Shown here: piece by piece, positions 1 to 5,834 of the stretch | Numbering within the stretch: position 1 is the stretch's first letter | Layout of the letters: every line of letters begins with the position of its first letter | Source: Lentisphaeria bacterium | Lineage (GTDB): Bacteria; Verrucomicrobiota; Lentisphaeria; Oligosphaerales; Oligosphaeraceae | Length of the DNA: 10,468 nucleotides | Direction of reading: 5' to 3' | Assembly (NCBI GenBank): GCA_016287975.1 | Contig: JAEEXV010000033.1 | Coordinates: 1-10,468 of the forward strand | Position numbers and translations under genes: made by a program | The notes under the pieces: generated by a model | Seen by the model: the letters and a program-made list of their open reading frames with translations, nothing else | Told to the model about the DNA's origin: nothing | Databases searched by the model: none

Positions 1-102
1 GCCGAGTTGCTTCCTGAACGGGGCACGCGCTCGGCGCCCGTCTCCGTCATCGACGTCGAACTCACCGAGGAGTGCGGTCTGCGGCTCTACCATCTGGAAT
101 GA
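1..102 (+). CDS. C-terminal end of an unrecognised protein (partial)
   Basis: An open frame runs from the first base to a TGA at 100-102 and gives 33 residues, ending in VIDVELTEECGLRLYHLE. Codon choice (GTC, CTC, GAG, GGC rich) resembles the other genes here. The alternating hydrophobic and charged residues suggest a beta-strand-rich end of a larger protein, as many glycoside hydrolases have, but this is too little to assign a family. The rest lies left of the window. It could be a chance open stretch, so confidence is moderate. Confidence 0.45.
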   Translation, partial: AELLPERGTRSAPVSVIDVELTEECGLRLYHLE

Positions 103-187
103 TTGACAGGGTTGTACGCTGATTCGACACGCTGGACGTGCAAGCGCTTCCAGGCCAAGAATGGCCCGGCACAGAACGCCTGGCGCG

Positions 188-207
188 GGCCGCGCTCCCG
201 CGCGGCC
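188..207. repeat. GC hairpin, 8-bp perfect stem
   Basis: GGCCGCGC at 188-195 pairs with GCGCGGCC at 200-207 around a 4-base TCCC loop. No T-run follows on either strand, so it is not a typical intrinsic terminator. It could stabilise the 3' end of the upstream plus-strand transcript that stops at 102, or be part of a mobile palindromic repeat. Confidence 0.5.
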
Positions 208-218
208 AGCCAATCCCC

Positions 219-245
219 GGGAAATCCAGGAAATTCTGGAAATCC
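219..245. repeat. Degenerate 9-bp repeats (three units)
   Basis: Three units (GGGAAATCC, AGGAAATTC, TGGAAATCC) share the GGAAA-T/C-C pattern of the cleaner array at 314-385. They look like decayed or diverged members of the same repeat type, about 70 bases to its left and not in 9-bp phase with it. Confidence 0.45.
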
Positions 246-259
246 AGCGCATTTGCGGC

Positions 260-284
260 CGTAGCCACGGCGTCTCGCCGTGGC
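260..284 (+). repeat. REP-like palindromic element, copy 1
   Basis: After CGTA (260-263), GCCACGGCG at 264-272 pairs with CGCCGTGGC at 276-284: a 9-bp perfect stem with a 3-base TCT loop. Copy 2 at 501-525 carries the same 25-nt sequence on the opposite strand with one difference, in the loop. Two palindromes facing each other resemble REP or REPIN elements. No REP-associated transposase is in the window. Confidence 0.7.
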
Positions 285-313
285 GGACCGCCGAGCAAAC
301 CAGTATCCGCTTA

Positions 314-385
314 CGGAAACTCCGGAATCCCCGGAAACTCCGGAAACTCCGGAATCCCCGGAAACTCCGAAAACTCCGGAAACTC
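314..385. repeat. 9-bp tandem repeat array (eight units)
   Basis: Eight head-to-tail 9-mers follow the pattern CGGAA-A/T-C-T/C-C. With A = CGGAAACTC and B = CGGAATCCC, the order is A B A A B A A' A, where A' has one G-to-A change. ABA therefore forms a 27-bp higher-order unit present twice. TCCGGA palindromes recur at unit junctions. Because 9 is a multiple of 3, open frames arise on the plus strand (a Thr-Pro-Glu-rich peptide in one), which I regard as artefacts. Confidence 0.85.
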
Positions 386-500
386 CGGAAGATCTGCATA
401 TTACGCAGTCTGAACCACGTTCGTCTTACCGTGGTTACGGTGAGCGACGCAACGATAGATCCTGCTGCCCAATTGCAACCCCTGTGTGGCTCACCCGCCA

Positions 501-525
501 GCCACGGCGGGACGCCGTGGCTACG
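501..525 (-). repeat. REP-like palindromic element, copy 2 (inverted)
   Basis: GCCACGGCG at 501-509 pairs with CGCCGTGGC at 513-521 around a GGA loop, followed by TACG at 522-525. Read on the minus strand this matches copy 1 (260-284) at 24 of 25 positions. The two copies are about 215 bases apart and enclose the 9-bp array. Confidence 0.7.
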
Positions 526-551
526 TCCGCTTCGTCATGCGCACCCAACCC

Positions 552-568
552 ACACGCTTCTGGCGTGT
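552..568. repeat. Short hairpin
   Basis: ACACGC at 552-557 pairs with GCGTGT at 563-568 around a TTCTG loop. There is no T-run on either side, so a terminator role is not supported. It is one of several hairpins in this gap. Confidence 0.35.
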
Positions 569-596
569 CTGCATTATGATGGGCTGTTACCGACCA

Positions 597-627
597 TTTT
601 GGGGGACATAGCATTTCCCCCCCAAAA
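597..627. repeat. 9-bp stem-loop beside the terminator
   Basis: TTTTGGGGG at 597-605 pairs with CCCCCAAAA at 619-627 with a 13-base loop. The right arm shares its A-run with the T-tract of the minus-strand terminator, so the two structures compete for the same bases. No clear T-run follows it on either strand. Confidence 0.45.
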
Positions 628-656
628 ATAGCCCCTGGGCGCGGTGCGTCCAGGAG
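624..656 (-). terminator. Intrinsic terminator of the nrdR-to-lipoprotein operon
   Basis: On the minus strand, 26 bases after the last stop codon (682), an 11-bp stem (656-646 pairing with 642-632, one A.C mismatch and one G.U pair, 3-base loop) is followed within three bases by five Ts (complement of the A-run at 624-628). A second stem (TTTTGGGGG at 597-605 with CCCCCAAAA at 619-627) overlaps the T-run and could act as back-up or replace it. The T-run is short, so strength is uncertain. Confidence 0.55.
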
Positions 657-681
657 CGTGTGGCGTGGTTATGTCGATAGA

Positions 682-858
682 TTAACGGCGTGGGCGGAGG
701 TAGACCTTGTCGTGATTGCCGCCGTGGTGCTGGGAGTGGGAAGGGTTGTAGATCTTGCCTTTGCCGCCGCCGCTCTTGTGGTGGCTGTGGTGGTGATGGC
801 AGGCCATCGGGAGGAAGGCGAGAGTCGCCAGAAGGAGAAGGGCCAGGATTTTACGCAT
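682..858 (-). CDS. Small histidine-rich lipoprotein (58 aa)
   Basis: This encodes 58 residues starting MRKILALLLLATLAFLPMAC. That is a signal peptide (two positive residues, a hydrophobic core) ending in a lipobox with Cys20, so the product should be lipid-anchored outside the inner membrane. The mature part is only 39 residues. It opens with HHHH-S-HH directly after the cysteine and has ten histidines in all, then a Gly/Lys patch and a KVYLRPRR tail. Histidine clusters suggest metal binding, by inference only. The start has AAGGAG at 873-868, nine bases upstream, with the same spacing and the same first three codons (ATG CGT AAA) as the neighbouring lipoprotein gene. The gap to that gene is 41 bases, so both probably share a transcript and arose by duplication of the leader. 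It is too short for most gene callers. Confidence 0.75.
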   Translation of the reverse strand: MRKILALLLLATLAFLPMACHHHHSHHKSGGGKGKIYNPSHSQHHGGNHDKVYLRPRR

Positions 859-899
859 GAGTATGGACTCCTTGTTTTGAGTTTAGGTAGGGGGAGGGA

Positions 900-1268
900 T
901 TAGTAGCCGGGTTTCGGCGGCATGGGCTTCTTCGGGCCTCTCGGGGGCGTGGGTTTGCCGGGACGCGGTTTGCCAGGCACGACCTTGCCGGGATTGGGCT
1001 TGAAGCCGGGTTTCGGAGTGCCGGGATGCGGTTTGCCGGGATTGGGCTTGTGGCCGGGTTTCGGAGCGCCAGGATGGGGTTTCGGCACGCCGGGACGCGG
1101 TTTGGGGGGAAGCGGTTTCGGGTGCGGGCGGCCGTGGCCGGGATTCACGACGACGGGGCGGGGGTTGGTGGGCTGTTGGACGATGACCGTCTTCTTCTTG
1201 TGGTCATGGCAGCCGATAGCGGCCACAACCAGGAACGCCGCGAGCAGGAATGCTGTCAGTTTACGCAT
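900..1268 (-). CDS. Pro/Lys/Gly-rich repeat lipoprotein (122 aa)
   Basis: The start at 1268 is chosen because AAGGAG lies nine bases upstream (1283-1278) and the product then begins MRKLTAFLLAAFLVVAAIGC, a signal peptide with a lipobox Cys20. Upstream ATGs would give an implausible N-terminus. After the cysteine comes HDHKKKTVIVQQP, echoing the His-rich start of the next gene, and then about 85 residues of Pro, Lys, Gly and His in a PxPGxPKPGxKPNPGK pattern, including two 16-residue repeats encoded by 48-bp direct repeats. Such a chain is likely extended, basic and unstructured, fitting a spacer or a wall- or polyanion-contacting lipoprotein. No family is recognised. The first codons overlap the last eight bases of the L7Ae-like gene, and its Shine-Dalgarno lies inside that gene, so translation is probably coupled. 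Confidence 0.8.
   Translation of the reverse strand: MRKLTAFLLAAFLVVAAIGCHDHKKKTVIVQQPTNPRPVVVNPGHGRPHPKPLPPKPRPGVPKPHPGAPKPGHKPNPGKPHPGTPKPGFKPNPGKVVPGKPRPGKPTPPRGPKKPMPPKPGY
985..1080 (-). repeat. 48-bp direct repeat inside the Pro-rich lipoprotein gene
   Basis: Copies at 985-1032 and 1033-1080 differ at five positions by my count. Each encodes 16 residues of the form PHPG-A/T-PKPG-H/F-KPNPGK. Shorter, more diverged PxPG units flank them. The array could change length by slippage. Confidence 0.8.
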
Positions 1269-1650
1269 TTTTCTGATCTCCTTGTTGTTGTGGGTGGGTG
1301 GATGGCGCCTGTTGGCGCGGTTGGGGAACAACGAGAAACGGCTGGAGGTGCCTGGCGAGGTTGTCGCTGAGGCCGTTTTTCCGGAAACCGACGATTTTGG
1401 CGTTTTCGAGTCCGAAGAGGGTCTTGACGTCGTCGGTGGTGAGGGCCTGGTAGATGGGGCAGTTGCAGCGTTCGAGGGTCTCGCGTCGGCTGTTTTCGGA
1501 GATATCCTCGGTGATGAGGACGAAGGCGAGTCCGCGGGCGGATCGGTGGAGTTTTTCGCGCCCCGTGACGAAGAGGTGCGCGCGGCGCGCGAAGGAGGCG
1601 AGGGGCGCGAGCTGGTCGCGGAGCGAGGGGGTGGGCGTGGTTTCGGTCAT
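1261..1650 (-). CDS. L7Ae/YlxQ-like K-turn RNA-binding protein
   Basis: This is a 129-residue protein. Its middle (about residues 23-103) reads like the L7Ae/L30e/YlxQ fold: LFVTGREKLHRSARG, then a buried strand and turn LAFVLITEDISENSR, then CNCPIYQALTTDDVKTLFG and KIVGFRKNGLSDNLARHL. The family binds kink-turn RNA. Bacterial members (YlxQ, YbxF types) associate with ribosomes or structured RNA, and are usually near nusA-infB or rpsL, which are not here. The C-terminal 25 residues are Gln/Pro-rich and probably disordered. The ATG overlaps the upstream oxidoreductase stop (ATGA at 1650-1647). The 3' end holds the ribosome-binding site of the following lipoprotein gene. The fold call is from motif resemblance, not a search. 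Confidence 0.7.
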   Translation of the reverse strand: MTETTPTPSLRDQLAPLASFARRAHLFVTGREKLHRSARGLAFVLITEDISENSRRETLERCNCPIYQALTTDDVKTLFGLENAKIVGFRKNGLSDNLARHLQPFLVVPQPRQQAPSTHPQQQGDQKNA

Positions 1651-3038
1651 GGCTGCTGGCAGAGGAACTGGTCGACGGCGTTGGCGGTGATGACGCCGTA
1701 GTTGACGGCGCCGAGCCAGCCTGACATGATGATGCCGACGGAGCCTGTGTGGAAGAGGCCAGGGAGTTCGCGCGGGAGGCGCCGGGAGCAGTTGAGACCC
1801 TCGAACTTGGTGCCGAAGGTGGCGCCCTGGAGGTGTCCAGTGTAGCGCTCGAAGGTGCGCGGGGTGGCGGCGCAGGTGTAGTCAATGATTTGCCGCAGGT
1901 TCGGGATGCGCCGTTCGAGGGAGGCGATGGTCTCTTCGGTCATGCGGGCCTTTTCGGCGCGGTACTGCTCGGGGGCGAGGGCGGCCCAGTCGGCGTGCCG
2001 CGCGTTCATGGAGGCGACGACGGCGTATTGGGTGCTGCCAGGGCGGATCTCAGGGTAGTAGAAGGAGAAGGTGCGGCTGGTGACGTGATGCGAGACCAGC
2101 GCCTCTGCGTCGTATTCGGGGCAGGTGGATTCAAAGAGCAGTTCGCCCAGGTAGGGGAGGCGTTCGCCCGGCTTGATGCCGATGTAGACCTGGCACGAGG
2201 AGGTCGAGAGGCGCACCTTGGCGAGCGCCTCCAGGAACTCCGCCGAGAAGTGCTCGGGGCCCGCCAGTTCGTTGACCGTGCGGAGCAGCGATCCGTTCGA
2301 GACGACCGCGCGGCAGGCGACGGCGTGGCCGCCGATCTGCACGCCCTCGACGCCGCGCGGGCCGCAGAGGATGCGTTCGGCGGGTGCGCCCAGGCGGATT
2401 TCCACGCCGTTTCTGCGGAGTTCCTCGTCCATCATGCGGAGCATGAGGTCGGTGCCGCCGAGGAAGGTGTAGACGCCTTCGCTCATGAAGTTTCCGAAGA
2501 CGATGCCGTAGGTGAGGGCGGGTTCGTCGAGGGTGGAGCCGTTCGCGTAGGTGATGGGCTCCATGAGGAAGCGCCAGACGTCGGTGCGGCCGGGGAAGAA
2601 GCGCGAGAAGAACTGCCTGGTGGTGAGGGACTGGTCGTCGTAGTGGTTCATCTCGGCGACGCCCTCGAAGAATGCGCGGACGGTGGCTTCGGGGATGCCG
2701 AAGTGCCCGATGAGTTTGGCGGTGAAGTCGCGGGTGTCGAAGACGGATTCGAGGTGGTACTGGGGGTTGTCGAAGCGGACGGAGCGCACTTGGATGATCT
2801 GGTCGGCGAAGCGCTGTCCCCAGTATTTGCGGAGGCTCTTCTTCATGCCGACGGGGAAGCCGTGCAGGGCGACGTCGAAGATGTGGGACTTGCGGCGGAA
2901 CCAGGTGGCGAGCCCGCCGATCTGGGTATGCTGTTCGGCGAGAAGCACCCGATAGCCCGCGCGGGCGAGGCGGTTGGCGGCGGTGAGGCCGCCGAGGCCG
3001 CTGCCGATGACTACGATGTCGTAGGTGGAGGAGGGCAT
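1647..3038 (-). CDS. FAD-dependent oxidoreductase, phytoene desaturase/CRTISO-like
   Basis: This encodes 463 residues. The N-terminus has the Rossmann dinucleotide-binding motif GSGLGG (residues 12-17), then LLAEQ with an acidic residue (Glu35) that would bind the FAD ribose, then GGLATWF (41-47), the pattern of the CrtI/carotenoid isomerase/retinol saturase group (COG1233). The C-terminus has GLFHTGS (427-433) followed by a Gly-rich helix, the usual FAD-closing segment. Family members use FAD for redox or isomerisation steps on polyenes or other hydrophobic substrates at the membrane surface. No phytoene synthase or other carotenoid gene is nearby, so the substrate is unknown. The start lies 8 bases after the preceding gene without an evident Shine-Dalgarno, and its stop overlaps the L7Ae-like start, so it is internal to an operon. 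Confidence 0.85.
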   Translation of the reverse strand: MPSSTYDIVVIGSGLGGLTAANRLARAGYRVLLAEQHTQIGGLATWFRRKSHIFDVALHGFPVGMKKSLRKYWGQRFADQIIQVRSVRFDNPQYHLESVFDTRDFTAKLIGHFGIPEATVRAFFEGVAEMNHYDDQSLTTRQFFSRFFPGRTDVWRFLMEPITYANGSTLDEPALTYGIVFGNFMSEGVYTFLGGTDLMLRMMDEELRRNGVEIRLGAPAERILCGPRGVEGVQIGGHAVACRAVVSNGSLLRTVNELAGPEHFSAEFLEALAKVRLSTSSCQVYIGIKPGERLPYLGELLFESTCPEYDAEALVSHHVTSRTFSFYYPEIRPGSTQYAVVASMNARHADWAALAPEQYRAEKARMTEETIASLERRIPNLRQIIDYTCAATPRTFERYTGHLQGATFGTKFEGLNCSRRLPRELPGLFHTGSVGIIMSGWLGAVNYGVITANAVDQFLCQQP

Positions 3039-3046
3039 GGGGCAGA

Positions 3047-3813
3047 TCAGCGGAACAGCAGGGGGCAGGGGGGAGTGACGGCGGCGAGGCGCTGCGCGAT
3101 GAGCGTCTCGACGCGTTCGCGGAAGGCCTTGCGGCCTCGGTTCGGGACCGCGAACTGGACGAAGGCGTCCAGGTCGGTGACGCGCAGACGGATGGAGGCG
3201 GGCGTGATCTCAGGCCAGCGCTGCCCGACCAGGACGCGCATGGCGGCCAGCACGGCGGGGAGCTGGTCGAGGAGGCGCTGGAGCGCCCCCAGCAGCGCCA
3301 GGTCGTCGCGGGGGGCGTCGGGCGCTTCGAGGAGGCGCGCCAAACGCACTTTCAGGACAGGGGCGGGGAGGAGGTCGGAGAGCGTCTCGAACTCCACGAG
3401 GTGCTGTCGGGCAAGCGGCGCCAGCGGCGCGGGCAGGGCGGCTGCCCATTCGGCGGGCGTGATGTATCGCGTGGGCAGCAGCGGCGGTGGCAGGTCGGCG
3501 GTGGCGGTGGCGACTGGCGCGGCTGCGGTCGCGGGGGCGCGCTCGAAAGCGTCGGCGACTTCGCCGAGGCCGCTGTGGCGCAAGGCGGTGCAGAGGTTGC
3601 CTCGGACATCGGCGGGGGAAAGGCGCTGGCCTGCCTCGTTGGCGTCGGCGACCTTTGCTTCGAGGGCGTCGAGGAGATGGTCGGCGAGCCAGGAGGAATC
3701 GACGGCGCAGGCGTCGCAGGCCTGTCGCAGTTCCGCGAGGAGGGCGCCGCGGTCGAGCGAGGCGGGGGCGGCGCCAGGGGTGTGGAGGAGGAGATTTCTG
3801 GGATTCAGCTGGA

Positions 3814-3817
<4 letters not shown>
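3047..3817 (-). CDS. Hypothetical protein following nrdR, possible degenerate ATP-cone
   Basis: A 256-residue protein with no family I can name. Its start overlaps the nrdR stop (ATGA at 3817-3814), so the two are translationally coupled. Residues about 20-92 can be laid beside the ATP-cone of NrdR: SLDRGALLAELRQAC against FSVDKLREGIRMAC, and LSPADVRGNLCTAL against ISSQEIGEMVMEAL, with similar helix spacing. The glycine-containing turn expected before the first helix is weak. An Ala/Pro-rich linker follows (about 93-115), then a mostly helical second half rich in Leu, Ala and Arg (about 120-256). No signal peptide or membrane span is seen. It may be a regulatory partner of NrdR, a structural protein of unrelated origin, or a lineage-specific gene. 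Confidence 0.75.
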
Positions 3818-4293
<476 letters not shown>

Positions 4294-4323
4294 GGGAGAA
4301 TGGAACGCTTGGGGGATCTTTGT

Positions 4324-4374
4324 GGCGGCTATCTTATTATACGCCGCCCTGGCGGAATTTTACAACCGTCCGCC
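4324..4374. promoter_or_regulatory. Paired inverted repeats over the nrdR promoter
   Basis: GGCGGC (4324-4329) and GCCGCC (4343-4348) bracket the -10 with a 13-base spacer. GGCGGA (4351-4356) and TCCGCC (4369-4374) bracket the -35 with a 12-base spacer. CCGCC-CT-GGCGG (4344-4355) links them. The centres are about 26 bp apart. This looks like a two-site operator, but it does not resemble the published A/T-rich NrdR box, so the binding protein is unknown. GC-rich sequence makes chance matches easier. Confidence 0.4.
4336..4365 (-). promoter_or_regulatory. Promoter of the nrdR operon
   Basis: On the minus strand, TTGTAA (4365-4360) and a perfect TATAAT (4341-4336) are separated by 18 bases, and the -10 is 42 bases upstream of the nrdR ATG. 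Each element is enclosed by an inverted repeat of GGCGG-type half-sites. The -35 begins only about 10 bases after the T-run of the upstream gene's terminator. Confidence 0.7.
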
Positions 4375-4414
4375 AAAAAAAAAGCACGCAACGGCAGAAA
4401 GCCGAAAGCGTGCT
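4375..4414 (-). terminator. Strong intrinsic terminator of the small basic protein gene
   Basis: On the minus strand, AGCACGC (4414-4408) pairs with GCGTGCT, with an inner CGGC/GCCG stem and a TTTCT loop, followed by a run of at least eight Ts. It starts 23 bases after the stop at 4438 and insulates that gene from the nrdR promoter. Confidence 0.92.
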
Positions 4415-4437
4415 TAAGCGATCCGAACGGGGCACCG

Positions 4438-4668
4438 TTATGCCTCGGTGGCGGCGGCCTTCGCGGCGGCCTTCGCCAACTGGCGCTGGAGGCGCTTCGG
4501 CTCCTTGAGTTTGGTGCGGAGTTCCTTGACGTCGAGTTTGTCGACCTGCTCTTCCGTCATGCCGAGGGAGACCAGACGGCGGCGCTGGATGAGGCAGCGG
4601 CGGCGCTTGGCGGCGCCAGTCTTGCGGGGACGAACGTTGTTCTTGTTGCGGAATGTACTAGTTGCCAT
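4438..4668 (-). CDS. Small, highly basic protein (76 aa), possibly ribosome- or nucleic-acid-associated
   Basis: The start at 4668 is set by GGAGA seven bases upstream; a longer frame from further upstream would span the promoter. The 76-residue product starts MATSTFRNKNNVRPRKTGAAKRRR, continues with CLIQRRRLVSLGMTEEQVDKLDVKELRTKLK, and ends in an Arg/Lys/Ala-rich tail (QRQLAKAAAKAAATEA). The basic N-terminus followed by a short helix pair resembles small ribosomal or nucleoid proteins, and the CDS sits alone with a near-consensus promoter and a strong terminator, the layout of an abundantly made small protein. I do not recognise a named family. It does not match the small basic rRNA-locus proteins I know from Chlamydiae/Verrucomicrobia. 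The role is inferred from charge and gene layout only. Confidence 0.85.
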   Translation of the reverse strand: MATSTFRNKNNVRPRKTGAAKRRRCLIQRRRLVSLGMTEEQVDKLDVKELRTKLKEPKRLQRQLAKAAAKAAATEA

Positions 4669-4717
4669 GCTTTTATCTCCGAATTGCGCGACGATTTGCA
4701 GGATTGCGAATGATGGT

Positions 4718-4750
4718 AAAACGGCTAAATATAACCGCCCAAGCCGTTTT
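4718..4750. promoter_or_regulatory. 9-bp inverted repeat over the small-protein promoter
   Basis: AAAACGGCT (4718-4726) and AGCCGTTTT (4742-4750) form a perfect 9-bp inverted repeat with a 15-base spacer containing the -10. As RNA from the upstream acyltransferase transcript it could also fold into a terminator-like hairpin ending in Ts. Operator and terminator are both possible. Confidence 0.5.
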
Positions 4751-4755
4751 TTCAA
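4728..4755 (-). promoter_or_regulatory. Promoter of the small basic protein gene
   Basis: On the minus strand TTGAAA (4755-4750) and TATATT (4733-4728) are 16 bases apart, about 60 bases upstream of the ATG. Both hexamers are one mismatch from the sigma-70 consensus. Confidence 0.65.
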
Positions 4756-4851
4756 TGCGATGCGGGCATTATTGGTGAGAATCTGCGGTTCCCGCGGCGT
4801 TTTTCATCGGGGCGGCACGTGTCTTTTGGGGCGTTGGCGGAGTTAGTTCGG

Positions 4852-5751
4852 TCACCTCGTGTTCGGGAGGCGGGTCAGGTCGAAGTCGACGGCTTCGATG
4901 GCGTCGCGGGGGATGAACATTCCCTCCTCGATGAATTGCCCGCCGTTTTGGAGGAAGCGCGCGGCGCTGGCCTGGAGGGAGGTGGGGCGCGCGATGGCGG
5001 TCGGGGCGGCGGTGCCGAAGATGCGGAAGATGGTGTCGTCGGTGGGGTGCATGGTATAGTGCCGTCCCAGGGCCTGGAAGCGCGCGATGTTGGAGCCAGG
5101 GGGGAGCATGGGGAGGAGCTGCCGATCGAGGAGCCAGCTTTCGCAGAGGAAGCCCTGCCATGCGTAGTCGGGGCGGCACTGGGCGAAGAAGCGGTCGATG
5201 CGCTTCAGGGAGGCGCTGCATTCGGCCAGGTCGAGCGGGCCGTCCTCGGGGATATGGAGGTTGATGACGGGGGCGCCTGGCGCGAGGAGGATGCGGCGGC
5301 TGTCGTCGAGCAGCGGTTCGTGGCCATACTGGAACTCGGTGTTGCATTCGAGGCGGCCGTGGCGGGTGACGCGGCCGTGGTAGAGTTCGACTTCCCAGGG
5401 GCGGGCGAGGGGGCCGAGGCCGATGACGCCGCGGTTGCGCGCTTCGTTGCGCAGCCAGACCTTGAGGTCGGTCATCGTGTCGCGCCAGACCGCGTCGGGG
5501 AAGCCCAGGGCGCGGTAGCAGTCGCGCGAATGTCCGAAACTGAGGTATGCGGCGGCGAACCAGGCGCGCGAGAGGTCGGCGGATTCGGGGGCGGGCGGCG
5601 TGTCGGCGCCTCCTGGGAAGAAGCACGCGCGGGCGATGGCTTCCGCCGTGGCCAGAATGCGCGGTTCCGACAGGATGCGGCGCAGGGCGTCGGCTTCGCG
5701 GGCGTTCAACTCGCAGATGGTGGCGAACTCTTCGGGGGTGGGATGGGGCAT
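4852..5751 (-). CDS. GNAT-like acyltransferase domain protein (DUF5596/GNAT_C type)
   Basis: This 299-residue protein has the layout I associate with the two-domain acyltransferase family in which a helical N-terminal part (NAT_N/DUF5596) precedes a GNAT-like C-terminal fold (GNAT_C). The recognisable segments are WEVELYHGRV then RLECNTEFQYG (about 119-143), the strand INLHIPEDGPLDLAEC (163-178), and YAWQGFLCESWLLDRQL with LPPGSNIARFQ (196-226). These proteins are predicted acyl-CoA-dependent transferases, often near sugar or sialic-acid loci, with substrates mostly unproven. No signal peptide is present, so it is cytosolic. The gene starts 83 bases after the aldolase gene on the same strand and may share its transcript, although that gap holds short GC hairpins. 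No clear Shine-Dalgarno precedes the ATG. Confidence 0.75.
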   Translation of the reverse strand: MPHPTPEEFATICELNAREADALRRILSEPRILATAEAIARACFFPGGADTPPAPESADLSRAWFAAAYLSFGHSRDCYRALGFPDAVWRDTMTDLKVWLRNEARNRGVIGLGPLARPWEVELYHGRVTRHGRLECNTEFQYGHEPLLDDSRRILLAPGAPVINLHIPEDGPLDLAECSASLKRIDRFFAQCRPDYAWQGFLCESWLLDRQLLPMLPPGSNIARFQALGRHYTMHPTDDTIFRIFGTAAPTAIARPTSLQASAARFLQNGGQFIEEGMFIPRDAIEAVDFDLTRLPNTR

Positions 5752-5773
5752 GGGCGGATGCGGCGCAGGGCTG

Positions 5774-5814
5774 TGCCGATTTCGGTGGAGTCCCGTGCCG
5801 AAAACGGCGCGGCG
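5774..5814. repeat. Pair of short direct repeats between aldolase and acyltransferase genes
   Basis: GTGCCGATTTCGG (5774-5786) and GTGCCGAAAACGG (5802-5814) are 28 bases apart. Each contains a small palindrome (CCGA-TT-TCGG and CCG-AAAA-CGG). They could be binding half-sites or weak hairpins that separate the expression of the two genes. Evidence is limited to the pattern. Confidence 0.3.
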
Positions 5815-5834
5815 CGGAATCCGACTGTGGCGGG

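Larger units (their letters stand above)
103..681. other. Gene-free, repeat- and hairpin-rich intergenic region
   Basis: I see no convincing gene in these 580 bases. The open frames across 138-631 are low complexity, lack good ribosome-binding sites and exist because a 9-bp repeat keeps frames open. The region holds a strong GC hairpin (188-207), degenerate and intact 9-bp repeats, two inverted copies of one 25-nt palindromic element, a hairpin at 552-568, and stem-loops near 597-656 that end the minus-strand operon. It looks like an accumulation site for short palindromic elements between two converging transcription units. Confidence 0.6.

Noticed and set aside
103..108. Perfect TTGACA after the first stop codon
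   Set aside because: No -10-like hexamer lies 16-18 bases downstream, and no gene follows on the plus strand.
161..631. Plus-strand frames over the 9-bp repeats, including a Thr-Pro-Glu-rich peptide
   Set aside because: The frames stay open because the repeat length is a multiple of three. There is no Shine-Dalgarno, and several overlapping frames are equally open.
4783..4805. Plus-strand hairpin CTGCGG-TTC-CCGCGG followed by CGTTTTT
   Set aside because: It looks like a weak terminator, but no plus-strand gene or promoter leads to it, and the stem is only six pairs including a G.U.
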